From assembly GCF_001411555.2 (NCBI RefSeq), contig NC_049910.1:37549250-37613249 (forward strand): a stretch of 64,000 nucleotides of DNA, written 5' to 3'. Shown here in pieces: positions 12,401-23,981 of this stretch. Source of the DNA: Juglans regia. Taxonomy: Eukaryota > Streptophyta > Magnoliopsida > Fagales > Juglandaceae. The notes beneath the pieces were generated by a model. It was given only the letters and a program-made list of their open reading frames with translations, was not told where the DNA came from and made no database searches. Position 1 is the first letter of the stretch. Every line of letters begins with the position of its first letter. The position numbers and the translations under genes were made by a program.

Positions 12401-15397
12401 ACATTGAGTTTTAGTTGATCCTGAGGAGGAGGAAACCAATTAAGAATAAGTAGAGAATCAGTCTTTACTATTACATTCCAAAGCTGGAGTTGATAACAGG
12501 TTAGAAGGCCAAGCTTAAGAGCAGATAATTCAGCCAATACATTGCTACCATTTCCCAGAAAACTGGAAAATCCATAATGAAAAGAACCACCAGCAGTACG
12601 AATTACACCCCCACAGCCAGCAGCACCTGGGGTTTCCTTTATATGAACCATCTACATTGAGTTTTAATTTATCCTGAGGAGGAGGAAACCATTTAACCAA
12701 AATGTAGAGATATTATGTTTTGCAACAGGTTTAAGGGCTTTAACAAAAGGATTAAGTTCCTGCAACCACCTATTGAAATACATGAGTATTCATTCCATCT
12801 AAACGTGTTCGTATTTTATTTTGAATTTAGCTAAATAATTCACACCTTGAGTTTAGATAAGTTTTGGGATGTTTCACTAAGAACATCCAGTCCATGGTCA
12901 ATAAAGAATCATCAAAATGTGTGAGCTTCTATGAACACCTTAACAAATGGTATGAGTACTGAGGTTGAGAAGTTATGTGAGGTTAAATAACGAGGTTTTG
13001 AAAGTATAGCCATTCACTTCTCATATAACACTTGTTAAAGTTTCTCTTTTAATGTTCTATTGATTTTTTTATAAGATAAATGACATAATTTCAGGGAGAT
13101 ACTCAGAATGAAGGGACTTCAGATGATGAAGAAGCTCCTGAGATTTCTAAGTGGGAATCAATAATATGGCTATCAATTTTGACTGCATGGATTTCTGTCC
13201 TCTCAGAATACTTGGTTGATGCCATTGAGGTAACTTTGACCTGTGAATCTGTTCTGTTCTTTGATGCGTGGTAAATGTTTTTTGGAGCACCTTTAATGTG
13301 TTATCTACCAGGATATCGATAGACAATTTCTGAAGATGGAAGTCTGTCATTTTTGGAAACCCTGTTTCCGTTTCTTGTTTCTAAATTTCTGTTTTTAACT
13401 AAATTCTTATTTATCATTGAGGGCTTATGTTCGTCAGATATCCAGTGTTCTTCAAAAATGTCTTGTCATCTTCCTAGAATTTTTGTAATTTGCATTTCTT
13501 GTTAAGTGTGTGTCTTCTCATATACCATAAGTTTTGAGTTATTGAAATATTTTCTTAAGTTCATATATGGTGAAAGGAATTGGTTCGTTTCACTTGTATT
13601 GTTCACAATTTGTATTTATGCATTCAGGGGGCATCTGTTGCATTAAAAATCCCAGTGGCGTTTATCAGTGTTATTCTACTTCCAATTGTTGGGAATGCTG
13701 CAGAGCATGCAGGTGCTATTATGTTTGCCATGAAAGACAAGCTTGTAAGTGCTTATCCTGCTAGCATAACATTACAACCATGCATGGCCAATCGTAAGTC
13801 TTTTACATTCTCTAAAATTTTAATTTACTCAGTGTTGTATGTAGGACATATCTTTGGGAGTGGCAATAGGCTCATCAACACAGATATCTATGTTTGGGGT
13901 GAGTTCTGAATATTATAACATTGATCATGTCTTGCTTCTTAATGTCATTACTTCCTGAGTTCAACCTTACCATCCCATTCTTGCTTTGAGTACATTTTTC
14001 CAACTTGGAGAAAATGATGTCCCTAGCTTTATCCCCTTTAAAAATTAATAAAAATAAAAATAATTTACTTATTTTAACATAAGTATGGATATATCTGAGC
14101 TAGAGTGTATCTTCATTCTGCTTTCTTTATTCCGACTTGAGTTGTCTGACCAATTAGCTTAGTTTTTAGCTTTTAAGTAATTCTATGGAGTGCTTGATCT
14201 GCTTGAAACACTTGTGCCTCCATCGTCATATTTGGATCAAATGCACATTTGATAAGATGAATTTCAGTTATTTCTTTTTACAAGGTTTATTCCTATTGTC
14301 TTTTCTTGCCCTATTTGGGTTAAGTATACACTAAATTGTTACTATGACTGCAGATTCCATTTTGCGTGGTTGCTGGCTGGGCCATGGGATGTCCTATGGA
14401 CTTGAACTTTCAAATTTTTGAGACAGCCACGCTTTTCATAACTGTCCTGGTGGTAGCTTTCATGCTGCAGGTTAGCCAGTGAGCGGTTTCTTTTCTTTTA
14501 TATTTTTAGGGGTCTGGGAGTCTGGGTGGCAGACATGACTGATAGTATTGGGGAATAATCAACCTATGTTAATATTTTGCAGTGCCTTTTCTGATCATAA
14601 TCAGACAGTGCCTTTTCTGATCATAAAATGTGTGTATTACCCATGCAAAACATATATGACAGATCCAATTCCAAGACAGATGTTTGTCTTGCCTTTTGCC
14701 TGGAAATTTCTGTCATTTTTCTACTAATAAATTTTATTTTTACCATGCAGGATGGAAATTCAAATTACTTAAAAGGACTAATGCTCATTCTTTGCTACCT
14801 GATAGTTGCTGCAAGTTTCTTTGTACATATAGACCCTACTTCAGTAGGTTAGTTCTCACCTCCTTCACCTTGAATGGTCAAATGCAAGCTCTAAAGATTT
14901 AAGACAAATTGTATTGTTTCTTTTGCTTGCTTATATTGCTTCAGTTATGTTATAAAATTTGACAAATCACTGATCCTATTCCGGGCAACATTTTCTGAAA
15001 ATTCTATTCCAGTTGAAGACTTGCGTTATCTGTACCTTCAGGCTGTCATAAAAATGTACAGATTACTAATATATAATTGGTATCAGATATCGAGTGGAAA
15101 TGAGTTTTCTATCATGCATTACATGGCACTGAAATTTAGTCCTTTTTTCTTATTATTGTAACTATTTGAATAGAAAAATTCTATTCAAATAACGTCCACT
15201 CATCTGTTTATGTTATCATTTTTGTTTGTATATTTACTTAAACATATATCTGAATAATATGTTTCCAATATTATTTTATGTATGTCTGAATATTATGTTC
15301 CCAATCTTTTAAATTTTATACATTTGATGCTGAGACTAAAACACTCTCCTAATTATGTCGTTTTGCAGAGGATAAGCCCCCTAAACCTGGTCATTGA
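9499..15397 (+). CDS. CAX: Vacuolar cation/proton exchanger, CAX2/CAX5 type
   Basis: Eleven exons with GT-AG introns join into one open frame of 437 aa: 9499-9756, 9855-9922, 10351-10379, 11139-11335, 11469-11681, 13095-13229, 13628-13744, 13845-13898, 14354-14470, 14751-14847, 15369-15397. The product is a Ca2+/cation antiporter of the tonoplast, using the proton gradient to load Ca2+, and in the CAX2 group also Mn2+, into the vacuole. The two hallmark alpha repeats are present: GNATELIIS at 128-136 and [10 protein letters not shown] at 322-331. The acidic linker between halves (DDEEAPE, 265-271) and a Cys-Ala-Phe triplet at 166-168 are present; in CAX2 that triplet has been tied to Mn2+ selectivity. 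The hydrophilic N-terminus (about 1-50) corresponds to the regulatory N-terminus of the family. Length is normal for CAX (about 440 aa). Exon 3 is only 29 nt. Introns 2 and 5 carry transposons, yet no coding damage is visible. CAX2 versus CAX5 cannot be settled here. Confidence 0.94.
9975..10155 (-). mobile_element. MITE in CAX intron 2
   Basis: Its reverse complement aligns along its whole length with 58603-58800. Shared blocks include ACATAAAATATAATAAA and ACAATAATAATATTAAAAAATAA, and both copies have TCAACTCATCT-like ends. The AT-rich core with TGAGTTGAGA-type inverted termini is typical of a MITE. No clean target duplication was found. Confidence 0.75.
11759..12770 (-). mobile_element. 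5'-truncated LINE (RNase H end and 3' UTR) in CAX intron 5
   Basis: The segment is flanked by the perfect 11-bp direct repeat TATTGAAATAC at 11748-11758 and 12771-12781, a LINE-style target duplication. On the minus strand it encodes the RNase H domain of a plant non-LTR retrotransposon ([20 protein letters not shown] at 12430-12370), then a 3' UTR. It is antisense to the CAX gene and lies wholly in intron 5. The RNase H part is internally duplicated (see 12196-12703). Confidence 0.85.
12196..12703 (-). repeat. Tandem duplication of about 255 bp inside the LINE RNase H
   Basis: Units 12196-12450 and 12451-12703 align almost end to end, both starting TAGAGAATCA and both containing AGAAAACTGGAAAATCCATAA. 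The minus-strand frame reads through both (12181-12651), giving two copies of the same RNase H stretch ([19 protein letters not shown]). The duplication keeps the frame open because its length is a multiple of three. Confidence 0.9.
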
Positions 15398-15470
15398 AGA
15401 CATGGGATTTTGAAGTGGGTTTTACAAGATCAGCTCAAGCCCCCTAAGCATATTCATTGAAGACATAGAG
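15375..15470 (+). repeat. Short direct duplication spanning the CAX stop codon
   Basis: AGCCCCCTAA followed by TCATTGAAGACAT appears at 15375-15404 and again at 15437-15466, a period of 62 bp. The first copy carries the last CAX codons and stop; the second lies in the 3' UTR. Confidence 0.8.
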
Positions 15471-15975
15471 GATCACGGGATTTTTTTAGCGGATTCAATA
15501 TAAGCTAGTTTTAGCAAGGAAGCGTTTTTGCAGAGACTCGCTAAAACTGAAGTCAATTGGGAGCGAGCTTTAAGAAGGTGGATGTTCTGAAGCACAAGGT
15601 TCGTCTTGGTAGTGTATTAGCTTTCCGAGTTCAATTTTTCTGTGCTCCCCGTTTAAGGTGGCGTTCAGGGTCTTGTTCTTTGATGCGGTGGCAGTGGAAC
15701 TCTCTACTCCGGCCTCGCGGGTAGCTATAAGAGTATAATTGAATAGGGACGCTAGTTTTATGAAACTATGCTCCCACTCAATGCGTGAGAATAATTTAAG
15801 ATATTTCATAAAAAATAATACATGTAATTCCATTATATAAATAAAAGAGAAATGGTATCAAAACAGCCCTCCAAACATTCTTTGAACTTCACAAACGTAA
15901 AGCTTTTATTCCTATTACTAAAGATGATGGTCGTATAAAATAAAAAATAAAAAATAAACAGAAGAACTTGAGCTT
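15398..15975. other. CAX 3' flank
   Basis: Contains the second copy of the stop-codon duplication and then unremarkable sequence. I see no gene. The minus-strand frame at 15570-15833 shows no recognisable domain. Confidence 0.4.
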
Positions 15976-16555
15976 ACACCTAGCAGTGGAACCAGTCTGG
16001 TTTGATTCGATTTTAGACAAAATTTGAAACCGAACCAGTATGCATCGATTTTACCGGTTTCAGTCTGATTTTCCGGTTTTAATATACTATATTGTATATT
16101 ATATAATATATATAATAGTATATTATAGTATATAATACTATAGTGATAATATATTGTAGTATATTATAATATATATTATAATTATATTATAGACTATAGT
16201 GATATATATTATAGTATATTATAATATATAGTGATATAATATTAGTATAACTATTAATACAATAAACTACAGTGATATAAGATTTTAAAATTTAATGTTA
16301 TATTAATTAGTAATTTATCATATAATACAAAACTATTTTATATATAATTATATATTATATATAAAGTTATATACAATATAAAAAATTATAATACATATAT
16401 AGTTATGAACCGGTCCGATTCGGTTTTAGAAAAAGAAAAATTAGAACGGGATCAATTTTGATCGGTTTTAAGAAAAATAAAATCAATACTGGACCGAACC
16501 AAACCTATCGGTCCGATCCAGTTCACCGGTTTATCCATTTTTTTTACACCCCTAC
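15976..16555. mobile_element. AT-cored element with CGGTT-rich ends
   Basis: GC-richer ends built of AACCGGT/TCGGTTTT-type motifs (15990-16080 and 16408-16535) enclose a core of about 300 bp that is almost pure A and T with ATAGTATAT-like units. The ends are roughly inverted relative to each other. The same architecture recurs at 18103-19475 and 22432-23092. Coding potential is absent; a non-autonomous DNA element is the likely nature. Confidence 0.5.
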
Positions 16556-17319
16556 TTACACCCTTGTGTTTCCAAAAATTTTTGGTTAAGATTCAAGATT
16601 GAAACGGTCAAAACATCAATATAAACTAATTTTTTTTATAATATATGTTTAATAATTAAATATATTCTATAATAAAAGAGTGAGTTTAGACTCTATTTCG
16701 TAGAAGTTCATGTGATTACTCAGACTAAAATGTCCATCTATAGATGTCATGTTGGACTAAAATGTCCTTGCTACAGACATTGATCTGACAAAGGTACCCC
16801 TACAAGAGACTCCTATTAGGCTAAAATGTCCCTGCCACATTTCTGAACCGACTAAAATATCCCTACAAAAAATCAAATTAGACAGAAACAATTCTGATTC
16901 AAATCAAACATGCCGATGACAACTAGAAACCTTCATAAAAAACTTCATCTTTATCTTTTCTCACACTCCCCACTCATCTATCCTCTTCTTGTTATTCGTT
17001 CTTTTATTATTTCTCTACTCCTGCTTTAGACTTATTCTCTAGAGAAATTGTAGAGTCATGTTTATTCGTCGACCATGGCATGAGCTTTGGCAAAGATGGA
17101 TGACTGTATTGACGTGATCGGATTTGACCACGGCACTACTTGCGGTGGAAATAATTAGAAATATCTTCCCTTTCGCACCAAAGACCCACGGCGCTGCCAT
17201 TGTCGTGAGTCGGAGATGGAGATTTCTGGTGGTTATTTTTGCCATTGGCTTGATGGTTCTGAGATGGAGATTTCTAGTAGGATTTTTTGCTATGGACTTG
17301 GTCGAGAGCCAACCTCCCA
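16556..17319. repeat. Gene-free stretch with degenerate short repeats
   Basis: About 16720-16870 holds three or four diverged units with the core GACTAAAATGTCCCTGCCAC. About 17207-17305 holds two units of roughly 50 bp sharing GAGATGGAGATTTCT. No gene is seen. Confidence 0.45.
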
Positions 17320-18102
17320 TGTAATCTGACCAATTTGATCAAGAGTCTTATACTTATAGAGATTGGACTCAATACCTAGGCTTGTAATGTGGGCAAAGTG
17401 CTCAACCTATCAAGTGTGAGATGTTGTTGCTCACCTTGGGCAACGAGTACTTTTGCAAACATCACCATATTAATTTTTTGAATGCTTGCCCCCTAAGAAG
17501 AGCATTTCTTCGTGTGAGATCTTTTGGTCGCCATTCGAGAGGATCACTGTTTTCTCGCCCCAACAAGACACCCTTTCGTCCGAGTGCGAGATGTGGTTTC
17601 TTACCTTGATGGAGGACACCCTTTACTCGCCCCGAGGTGCGAGTTCTTGTTTCTTGTCCTGGTAGGTTCGAGCACTTTTGCTCGGTTAGGCTTTAGCACT
17701 CTTTGGTCGCCCTAGGGGTTAGAGCAGCCCCAGGTTTGAGCACTTTTGTTGGCACAAGGCCAGATACTTTTCCTCGCTCCTTGAGTTGCAAGCAGATTTT
17801 GCTTGTTAGGGTGGACGAGCATTCCTCCAATGCTTGTCCTCTTGGATGTAAGGACTTTAGCTCATTAGTTTTGCACACCTAGAGCAAAGTGCTTGTTGTT
17901 GTTGCTCGCCTTTAATGAGGAGCACTTTGCTAGGGGATGCAAACACTTTCGCCCAGTTAAGTTCGAGTATTGTTGCCTTTCAAGGGAGTGAGCTTTGTTG
18001 CTCTCCCTAGGGTTCGAGAATCGAGATCTCTTTGCTTGCCCCACTGGAAATAAGCTTCCACGTGATCCAAGTAAATTGATAAGGTGTTGGATATGTGCCT
18101 GG
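17320..18102. repeat. Degenerate repeat field, left part
   Basis: Loose repetition of units such as TTCGAGCACTTTTGCTCG and GTGCGAGTTCTTG. Near 17325 is a CATGTAATCTGACCAATTTGATCA unit that matches the array at 19500-19830. Frames here are short and carry no known domain. It may be an old LTR or satellite remnant. Confidence 0.4.
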
Positions 18103-18277
18103 TAGAGGTTTAATTGGTTTGGTTCGGTTTGATTTTGGACATTTTTTAGAACCGAATCAGCATAAATCAATTTTGAAAATTTATGAACCGATATCAGACT
18201 GATTCACCACTGAAACATAAACTTTCAATTTTTCTAGTGTTGGTCTAGTTCAGTCCAGTTTTACAGATAAACAAAAT

Positions 18278-18701
18278 TAGGGATGTACAAGAAATCAAAG
18301 AATCGACCGGGACCGACCCAGACTAGCCGCTGGAGCTTGGAACCGGCCGAAATCGACGTAGAACCGATCGGCCAGGGGTTGAATTTGGCAAAAACTGATG
18401 TCCAGCGGTTCAGTCCTGGTTTGATCCTCGGCCGGACCGTTGAACCGACCGCACCAATAAAATATTTCTTTTTAAAATTATACATATATGAAACGATGTC
18501 GTTTCACTTAAGTAAGTGAAGCAACGTCGTTTTAGGACTTAGTGTTTGAAAAAAAAAATATAAAGGAAACGGAGTCGTTTGGCTTTAAGCAAAATGTCGC
18601 CATTTCACTCTAGGGTTTAAACTCCCCACACCTTCTTCTTCCTCATTTCTCCTTCTTCTTCCTCATTTCTTTCCTCTCACGCCACCCTCTCTCTCTCTCT
18701 C

Positions 18702-18739
<38 letters not shown>

Positions 18740-18941
18740 CGAGGCTTCACATGCAGCGGCATGGTCACCTCCGTTGCAGCCAAAGATGTCGACGAACCGA
18801 CCGTAGTTATGCCGAGACCGATATCGACGGTTTTCTTCCCCTTCACTGGCCGGTTTCGGTCGAGATTTACATCATTTTAAGGGATCGGTGCGGTTTCTAT
18901 TTTGGACCAAAATCGCATTGATACCTTCAGTTTTCACTCCT
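18278..18941. mobile_element. 664-bp nested TIR element with 9-bp target duplication
   Basis: Perfect 9-bp direct repeats AAACAAAAT flank it (18269-18277 and 18942-18950). Ends are TAGGGATGTACAA and, as reverse complement, TAGGAGTGAAAAC. Inside are GACCG-rich segments, ACGTCGTTT motifs (18493-18530) and a (CA)n run. No coding sequence. The 9-bp duplication fits a Mutator-like element, by inference. Confidence 0.7.
18706..18739. repeat. (CA)n microsatellite
   Basis: About 17 CA units, preceded by a CT-rich tract, inside the nested element. Confidence 0.95.
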
Positions 18942-19475
18942 AAACAAAATCATACTCTAACAAAATTTTAGCAAGTAATTGACTTATATCCTTCATTTTA
19001 TGTTATATTAGTGTTATATTAATTTTATGTTATAAAATTAAAATTTATACGTTATATCAAAATTTAAATGTTATATTAAAAATTATAAGATTAATTTATG
19101 TTATATCATAATAAAATGTTATATTAAAATTTATAAGATTAATCAATTTAATTTTATGTTATATCAAATGTTATATTAATATTATGTTATAAGATTAATA
19201 GACATGAATAATAAGAATAAAATTTAATGTTTTATTAATTAGCAATTAGCATGTAATATATATAATATAATATAAAAAATCATATAAAAAAGATATTTAT
19301 ATATAATATAAAAATTTTAAAAATATATATCTACCTGTTTGGTTTGGTTCGAACCGATGTTCTAAATATCAAAACAGAACCAAACAGGTTGCTAACCGGT
19401 TTTGATTATTAGGAACGGGAATTGGATATCAGTTAGGTCTGGTTCGGTTGGTTTTATCGATTCACCAGTTGTTTT

Positions 19476-19830
19476 ATAGCCCTAGTGCTCGGTATCTGAT
19501 ATTGCATTAGAGGTCAGATCTTATGCTTGGGATTCGACATGCCATATGATCCGATCAATTTGATTGGGCTGGATCACATACTCGGGAGCAAAGCTCCCAC
19601 ATGAGCCGATCACATGATTGGGCATCGAACTGTCACGTAATTGGATCAATTTGATCAGGGTCGGATCACATGCTCGGGAGCCGAGCTCTCACATGATATG
19701 ACCAATTTACGCTATGTGTTACATGCTCGAGAGCTCCCACTTGATCCGACATATTTAATTAAGAGTAGGATCACATGCTCAGGATCCAAGCACCCACGCG
19801 ATCTTATCAATTTGTGCTATCAAAGTGCTT
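19476..19830. repeat. Degenerate minisatellite with GGATCACATGCTCGGGAG units
   Basis: Four or more diverged units of about 55-100 bp share GGATCACATGCTC and a GATCAATTTGAT segment. The same unit occurs singly near 17325, so the nested elements at 18103-19475 probably split an older repeat. Confidence 0.6.
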
Positions 19831-21075
19831 TGCCAAATTCTCCCCTTACAAATTTAAGGAAAAGTCTTATTGCAAGAGAGTTTATGCATTAAATTACATA
19901 CCAATACTGATATGTAAGGCATTTATTTAATAAAACGGTACGAATTGAAGACATAAATAATTTTTGTGAGACATAGAACCTTTTCTTCTCTCAAATTTTT
20001 TTAATTTTTCTTTTCAGTAAAAAAATCCATATTTAAGTGTTGGTATGCGGTTTGGTGTGATAAACCGCTTATAAGTTATACCTAGCAAGACTCCAAATTT
20101 AATACTAGCGTTGTGGTGGACAAAAAATTACCTCTCATAGTATTTTTAAAACATCATTTTTTCTTCAAATTTGAAATAGTATTAATAAACCTAGGAAAAT
20201 TTTATACACCATATTATCGTTTCACTTTCATCCCACTAAATATGATGTGGCACATTTTTTATTATTAAATGATCATTTATTGCATACTTCTTTATCATCT
20301 AATAGTGATAAATGAGCTACATATTATTTAGTATAATTAAAATAGGATGAGAATATAATATATATCATTACTCAGCTAGCTATAGGTTCCAAAGAACTAT
20401 AATATTAAACCACGTAAGCTCTAATTAGTTAGAAAAACAATTTCCCTTTAAATGAAGGTTATAGGTAAAATTGGTGGGTTTACACTCGTTTTTGCAAAAA
20501 GGCTTAAGAGTCTTCCAATTTTTGTGTATTAGTCATTTGTTTTTAGAAATTTGCAATTAAAATTAACTGATTCATCCCGAGTCCTCGACTGCTATTAGAT
20601 TAAATTAACGAAATAATTGTCTCGTGGTGTTATAAATGTATAAATCGAGTATGATATCCACACAACACATTTTATAATATATGTTATAAAAAATATATAT
20701 TTTTAAACTAAAAATATTAAAAAAAATAAAATTTTAAAAAATAAAATTACGAAAAATAGAAATAAAAGTTACTCACCAAGAATAGAAAGATATTAAAAAT
20801 TAAAAATAAATATCTTTAATAAAAAGTATGAACGTTTTATCATAAAAAACAAAAATATCTATTCTATTCTATTAATATTAATATCTATTATATAAATATA
20901 TATATATATATATTTATATATATTCTACAATTAAAGAGGCTATATAGTGTTCGGGTTCATACTATCCCCATGTGCACGACTATGCTTTTGTCCTCGTTTG
21001 CATAATTACATTATTGTCCTCTAATTCATGTTTAAAAATACAATTAGATTTTTTGTTCTTCTAATATTAATTAGA

Positions 21076-21113
<38 letters not shown>

Positions 21114-22431
21114 TAATAATATCTTACAAATAATCTCAATTGAAGATTTTTATTTATTAAACTTTTGTGAAACAAATTAACAACTTAGGATTTTTTTTAT
21201 ATTTCTTATTAGATTTTAAAATAATAGTATATTTTGCATATAATATTATTTGAGAAATTAACAATTATATTTATATTATTTTTTGTAGTAATTCATAAAA
21301 ATAAATCATAATCATTAGAGTAATAATATTTTCATTTTACAAAATGCAATTTTTATTTTTAGGTTCCAATCTATGCATTAGCTTATAATTGGTCTTTAAT
21401 TTATTATATTAACTATTTTATTTTTTGTGATAACGCATTCCATATTAATCTATTTTTTCATGCATTTTTAAAATTATTATTAAAAGAATTAATAACACTT
21501 TTTATCCTTTGAAAAATTATTTTGGTAAGAACATGCTTTTTATTTTCTAAGGTCGATATTGCAATTCCAGATTTAAAAAGAATAATAATATTATATTTAA
21601 GTGAAAAAATGAAAGTCTTTAAATTTAAAGAATAATATTTTATTACTATAGGATATCATTTCAAAAAAATAATAATTGTCTTCATATTATTTCTCATAAT
21701 AATGAATCATAATAAATCACTTTTTAAATTAATAATATTTTCATTTGAAAAAAACATTATACTTTTTTAAATTTCAAATTAATACTCTCTTTTTACATTT
21801 TATCATTCCAATAACACTTACATCTATGTAGTTTTCTGAAAAAATTAAAAAAATTATTATCTTATTTTATTTTCATTTATTATTATTATTATTGTTATTA
21901 TTATTATTATTATGTACATGTCTAACTGGTCTTATAACGAGTGGAGCAATGAATGTCCTATTATAATCTCAATATAATTAGTTAATCTTAAATATTAGAT
22001 TTGTTGTGTTCAATAATTTTATTTTTTTTGTTTTCTTTATTTTTAAAAAAATATATTTATAATAACTTGTAAAGTTTTTTTGTATAGATTTATGATTATC
22101 TTTATATTTATCATACGTGTTGTTTTAATACCATATTAGAAATGCAGTAGCACTTTTAATAGGGAATACGTGCCTTGAACGTAAGCTCTTATCTAGTATA
22201 TCTAGTATATATAAACATGTCTATCCCCTATGAATAGTAGATTTTGTTTGCAGTGTAAAATTAAATTTCTGCCCTTTTTCCTTTTGTTGGGGCATTGCAA
22301 GGTGCTTTTATTTTGGTCTCTTTTCAGCCGCGCTTACAATTTACTCAATGAGATTTTCTTGAGTAATTTTATTTTGTTTACTCATTTATTTTCAATTTTT
22401 TTTTAAAATTATACTGTTATTTAAGGGTGAA
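19831..22431. other. AT-rich intergenic DNA without genes
   Basis: Very AT-rich. It holds (TAA)n at about 21077-21111, (TTA)n at about 21880-21913 and an (AT)n run near 20898-20914. I see no coding sequence or RNA gene. Confidence 0.6.
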
Positions 22432-23092
22432 GATTTTTCGGTCTAGACAGAAAAAATCGATCGAATCGAATGATTTGGTCCAGACCGGATTGGATCGAAC
22501 CGAATTCACCCTTACTTGGTCTCGGTCCATGATATCTCCAAAATTCAGTTTTCGGTCTGTTCTTGGGGTGTGGTTTTTTTTGGACCGGACCGAAACTGAC
22601 TGAATCACTTGCATATAAATTTTTTAAATATTATATATAATATATTATTTTATATAGTAATTGTATAAGTTAATTATGTAATGTTCTCTAATTTATCACC
22701 ATTAACCATATGAAATGTAAAATAATATATGCTATCGATTAAGTAATATATCATACAATAAATCCTATGATAATATATGTTGTTATATGTAGATACATAC
22801 TCTACTAAAGTACTGAGTTAGTAACTATAAACATCATAAATATAATTATAATTAATTATTTTTTAATGAGTTATTTACATAATCCATATTAAATAGCTCA
22901 CTTAATTTTGATTTGAGTAATTTAACTAATTTTTACTATTAATTTATTTACCAAAAAAAGAAAAGAAAAGAAAATGTTCCTAGCTCATATCGACCAAATC
23001 AGACCGATAGCTAACGGTCCGGTCTGGAAAAAGGGTGAACCAAAATTTTTAGTCCACGACTCCCCTCGGACTGGACGGATTTCACCCCTACA
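22432..23092. mobile_element. AT-cored TIR-like element with GGTCCGGTC-rich ends
   Basis: Left end AAGGGTGAAGATTTTTCGG and right end, as reverse complement, AGGGGTGAAATCCGTCC are inverted. GACCGGA-type motifs fill both ends and the centre is AT-rich. Same architecture as 15976-16555. Target duplication not resolved. Confidence 0.5.
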
Positions 23093-23764
23093 ATGTTATT
23101 GTAACTTACACTACATTTTGTAAACTACAAAGTATGTAGACATCTACATGCTAGACCATAAATTTTATCCAATTTTAATATGTATGCTTATTAAAAGTAT
23201 TATTTTTTTTTTCATTTTGAACTGAGGGGCAGTCACAAAGAGATTATACAAGTGTAATTCCACAAACTGACATTGCTTAATATAATCTGTTAGATTTACT
23301 TTACAATAAAAGTAGCTTTACAATCTGACAAACAACATCAGACTATATTAGTTCGTGAGATTACTTTTTTTATACTCATTTTATGGCTAGAGTATTTCCC
23401 ATTTGAATTTAATTTTAGACATTCATATCCAACATATTTTCTAAGGTAAACTAAAGTGTGGTTTCTTAATGCACTTCACTAATTAATTAACGTCCTGATT
23501 GGGATCTACTATAAATCTGCATAGGCTTTTTCTTGAAGTTGAAAATGGTTTGGACTCAAAATATTTGGACACAATCTAAGATGGTTTGAAGTTAAGATGA
23601 CATGTCAACTTTTAGGAAGCACTGACTGACGAGTAGTCTCACCTAGTTGGGTTTTTTGTCTTTCTATTGTTTTGGGAGTTACCGTTTGCTTTATGCCGTG
23701 TCTCATATCTGTCCCATTTTTATTTGTTGGATTGTTTGATGATGATTTTCTTTAAAGAGCTCTA
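23093..23764. other. Intergenic, nothing recognised
   Basis: AT-rich sequence with no open frame of note and no clear repeat. Confidence 0.5.
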
Positions 23765-23780
23765 ACATGCATACATTAAT

Positions 23781-23965
23781 CGAACCCATGGGTGACCCAA
23801 GTGGTAAGGGTGAACTTGTGTGCTTGAGCCCTATGTCACAGGTTCAATTTCTCCTAGTGGGAGACCATGGTAGTGGGTTGGTGTGCTAGTATTCTCATGG
23901 GTTTAGGTTCTATGGACGATTCCTAAGAGCTTTGTCGTGAGGTTGTTCCCTTGTGATAAAAAAAA
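23781..23965 (+). mobile_element. tRNA-derived SINE with 16-bp target duplication
   Basis: A 185-bp unit is flanked by the perfect direct repeat ACATGCATACATTAAT (23765-23780 and 23966-23981). The head carries a Pol III A-box-like GTGACCCAAGTGG and, about 45 bp on, a B-box-like GGTTCAATTTC. It ends TTGTGAT plus an A run. This is the standard layout of plant SINEs, and the uninterrupted target duplication suggests a fairly recent insertion. Confidence 0.9.
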
Positions 23966-23981
23966 ACATGCATACATTAAT

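Larger units (their letters stand above)
18103..19475. mobile_element. AT-cored TIR element, itself interrupted
   Basis: Left end TAGAGGTTTAATTGG and right end (as reverse complement) TAGGGCTATAAAAC are loosely inverted. The flanks GTGCCTGG and GTGCTCGG are an imperfect 8-bp direct repeat. The interior has TTCGGTTTGATTTTGG-type ends and an AT-rich core from 18950 to 19320 with repeated ATGTTATATTA units. It is split by the insertion at 18278-18941. Confidence 0.5.

Noticed and set aside
23785..23870. tRNA gene
   Set aside because: A- and B-box-like sequences are present, but the unit does not fold as a plain tRNA in reading it, is 185 bp with an A tail and has target duplications, so it is a SINE.
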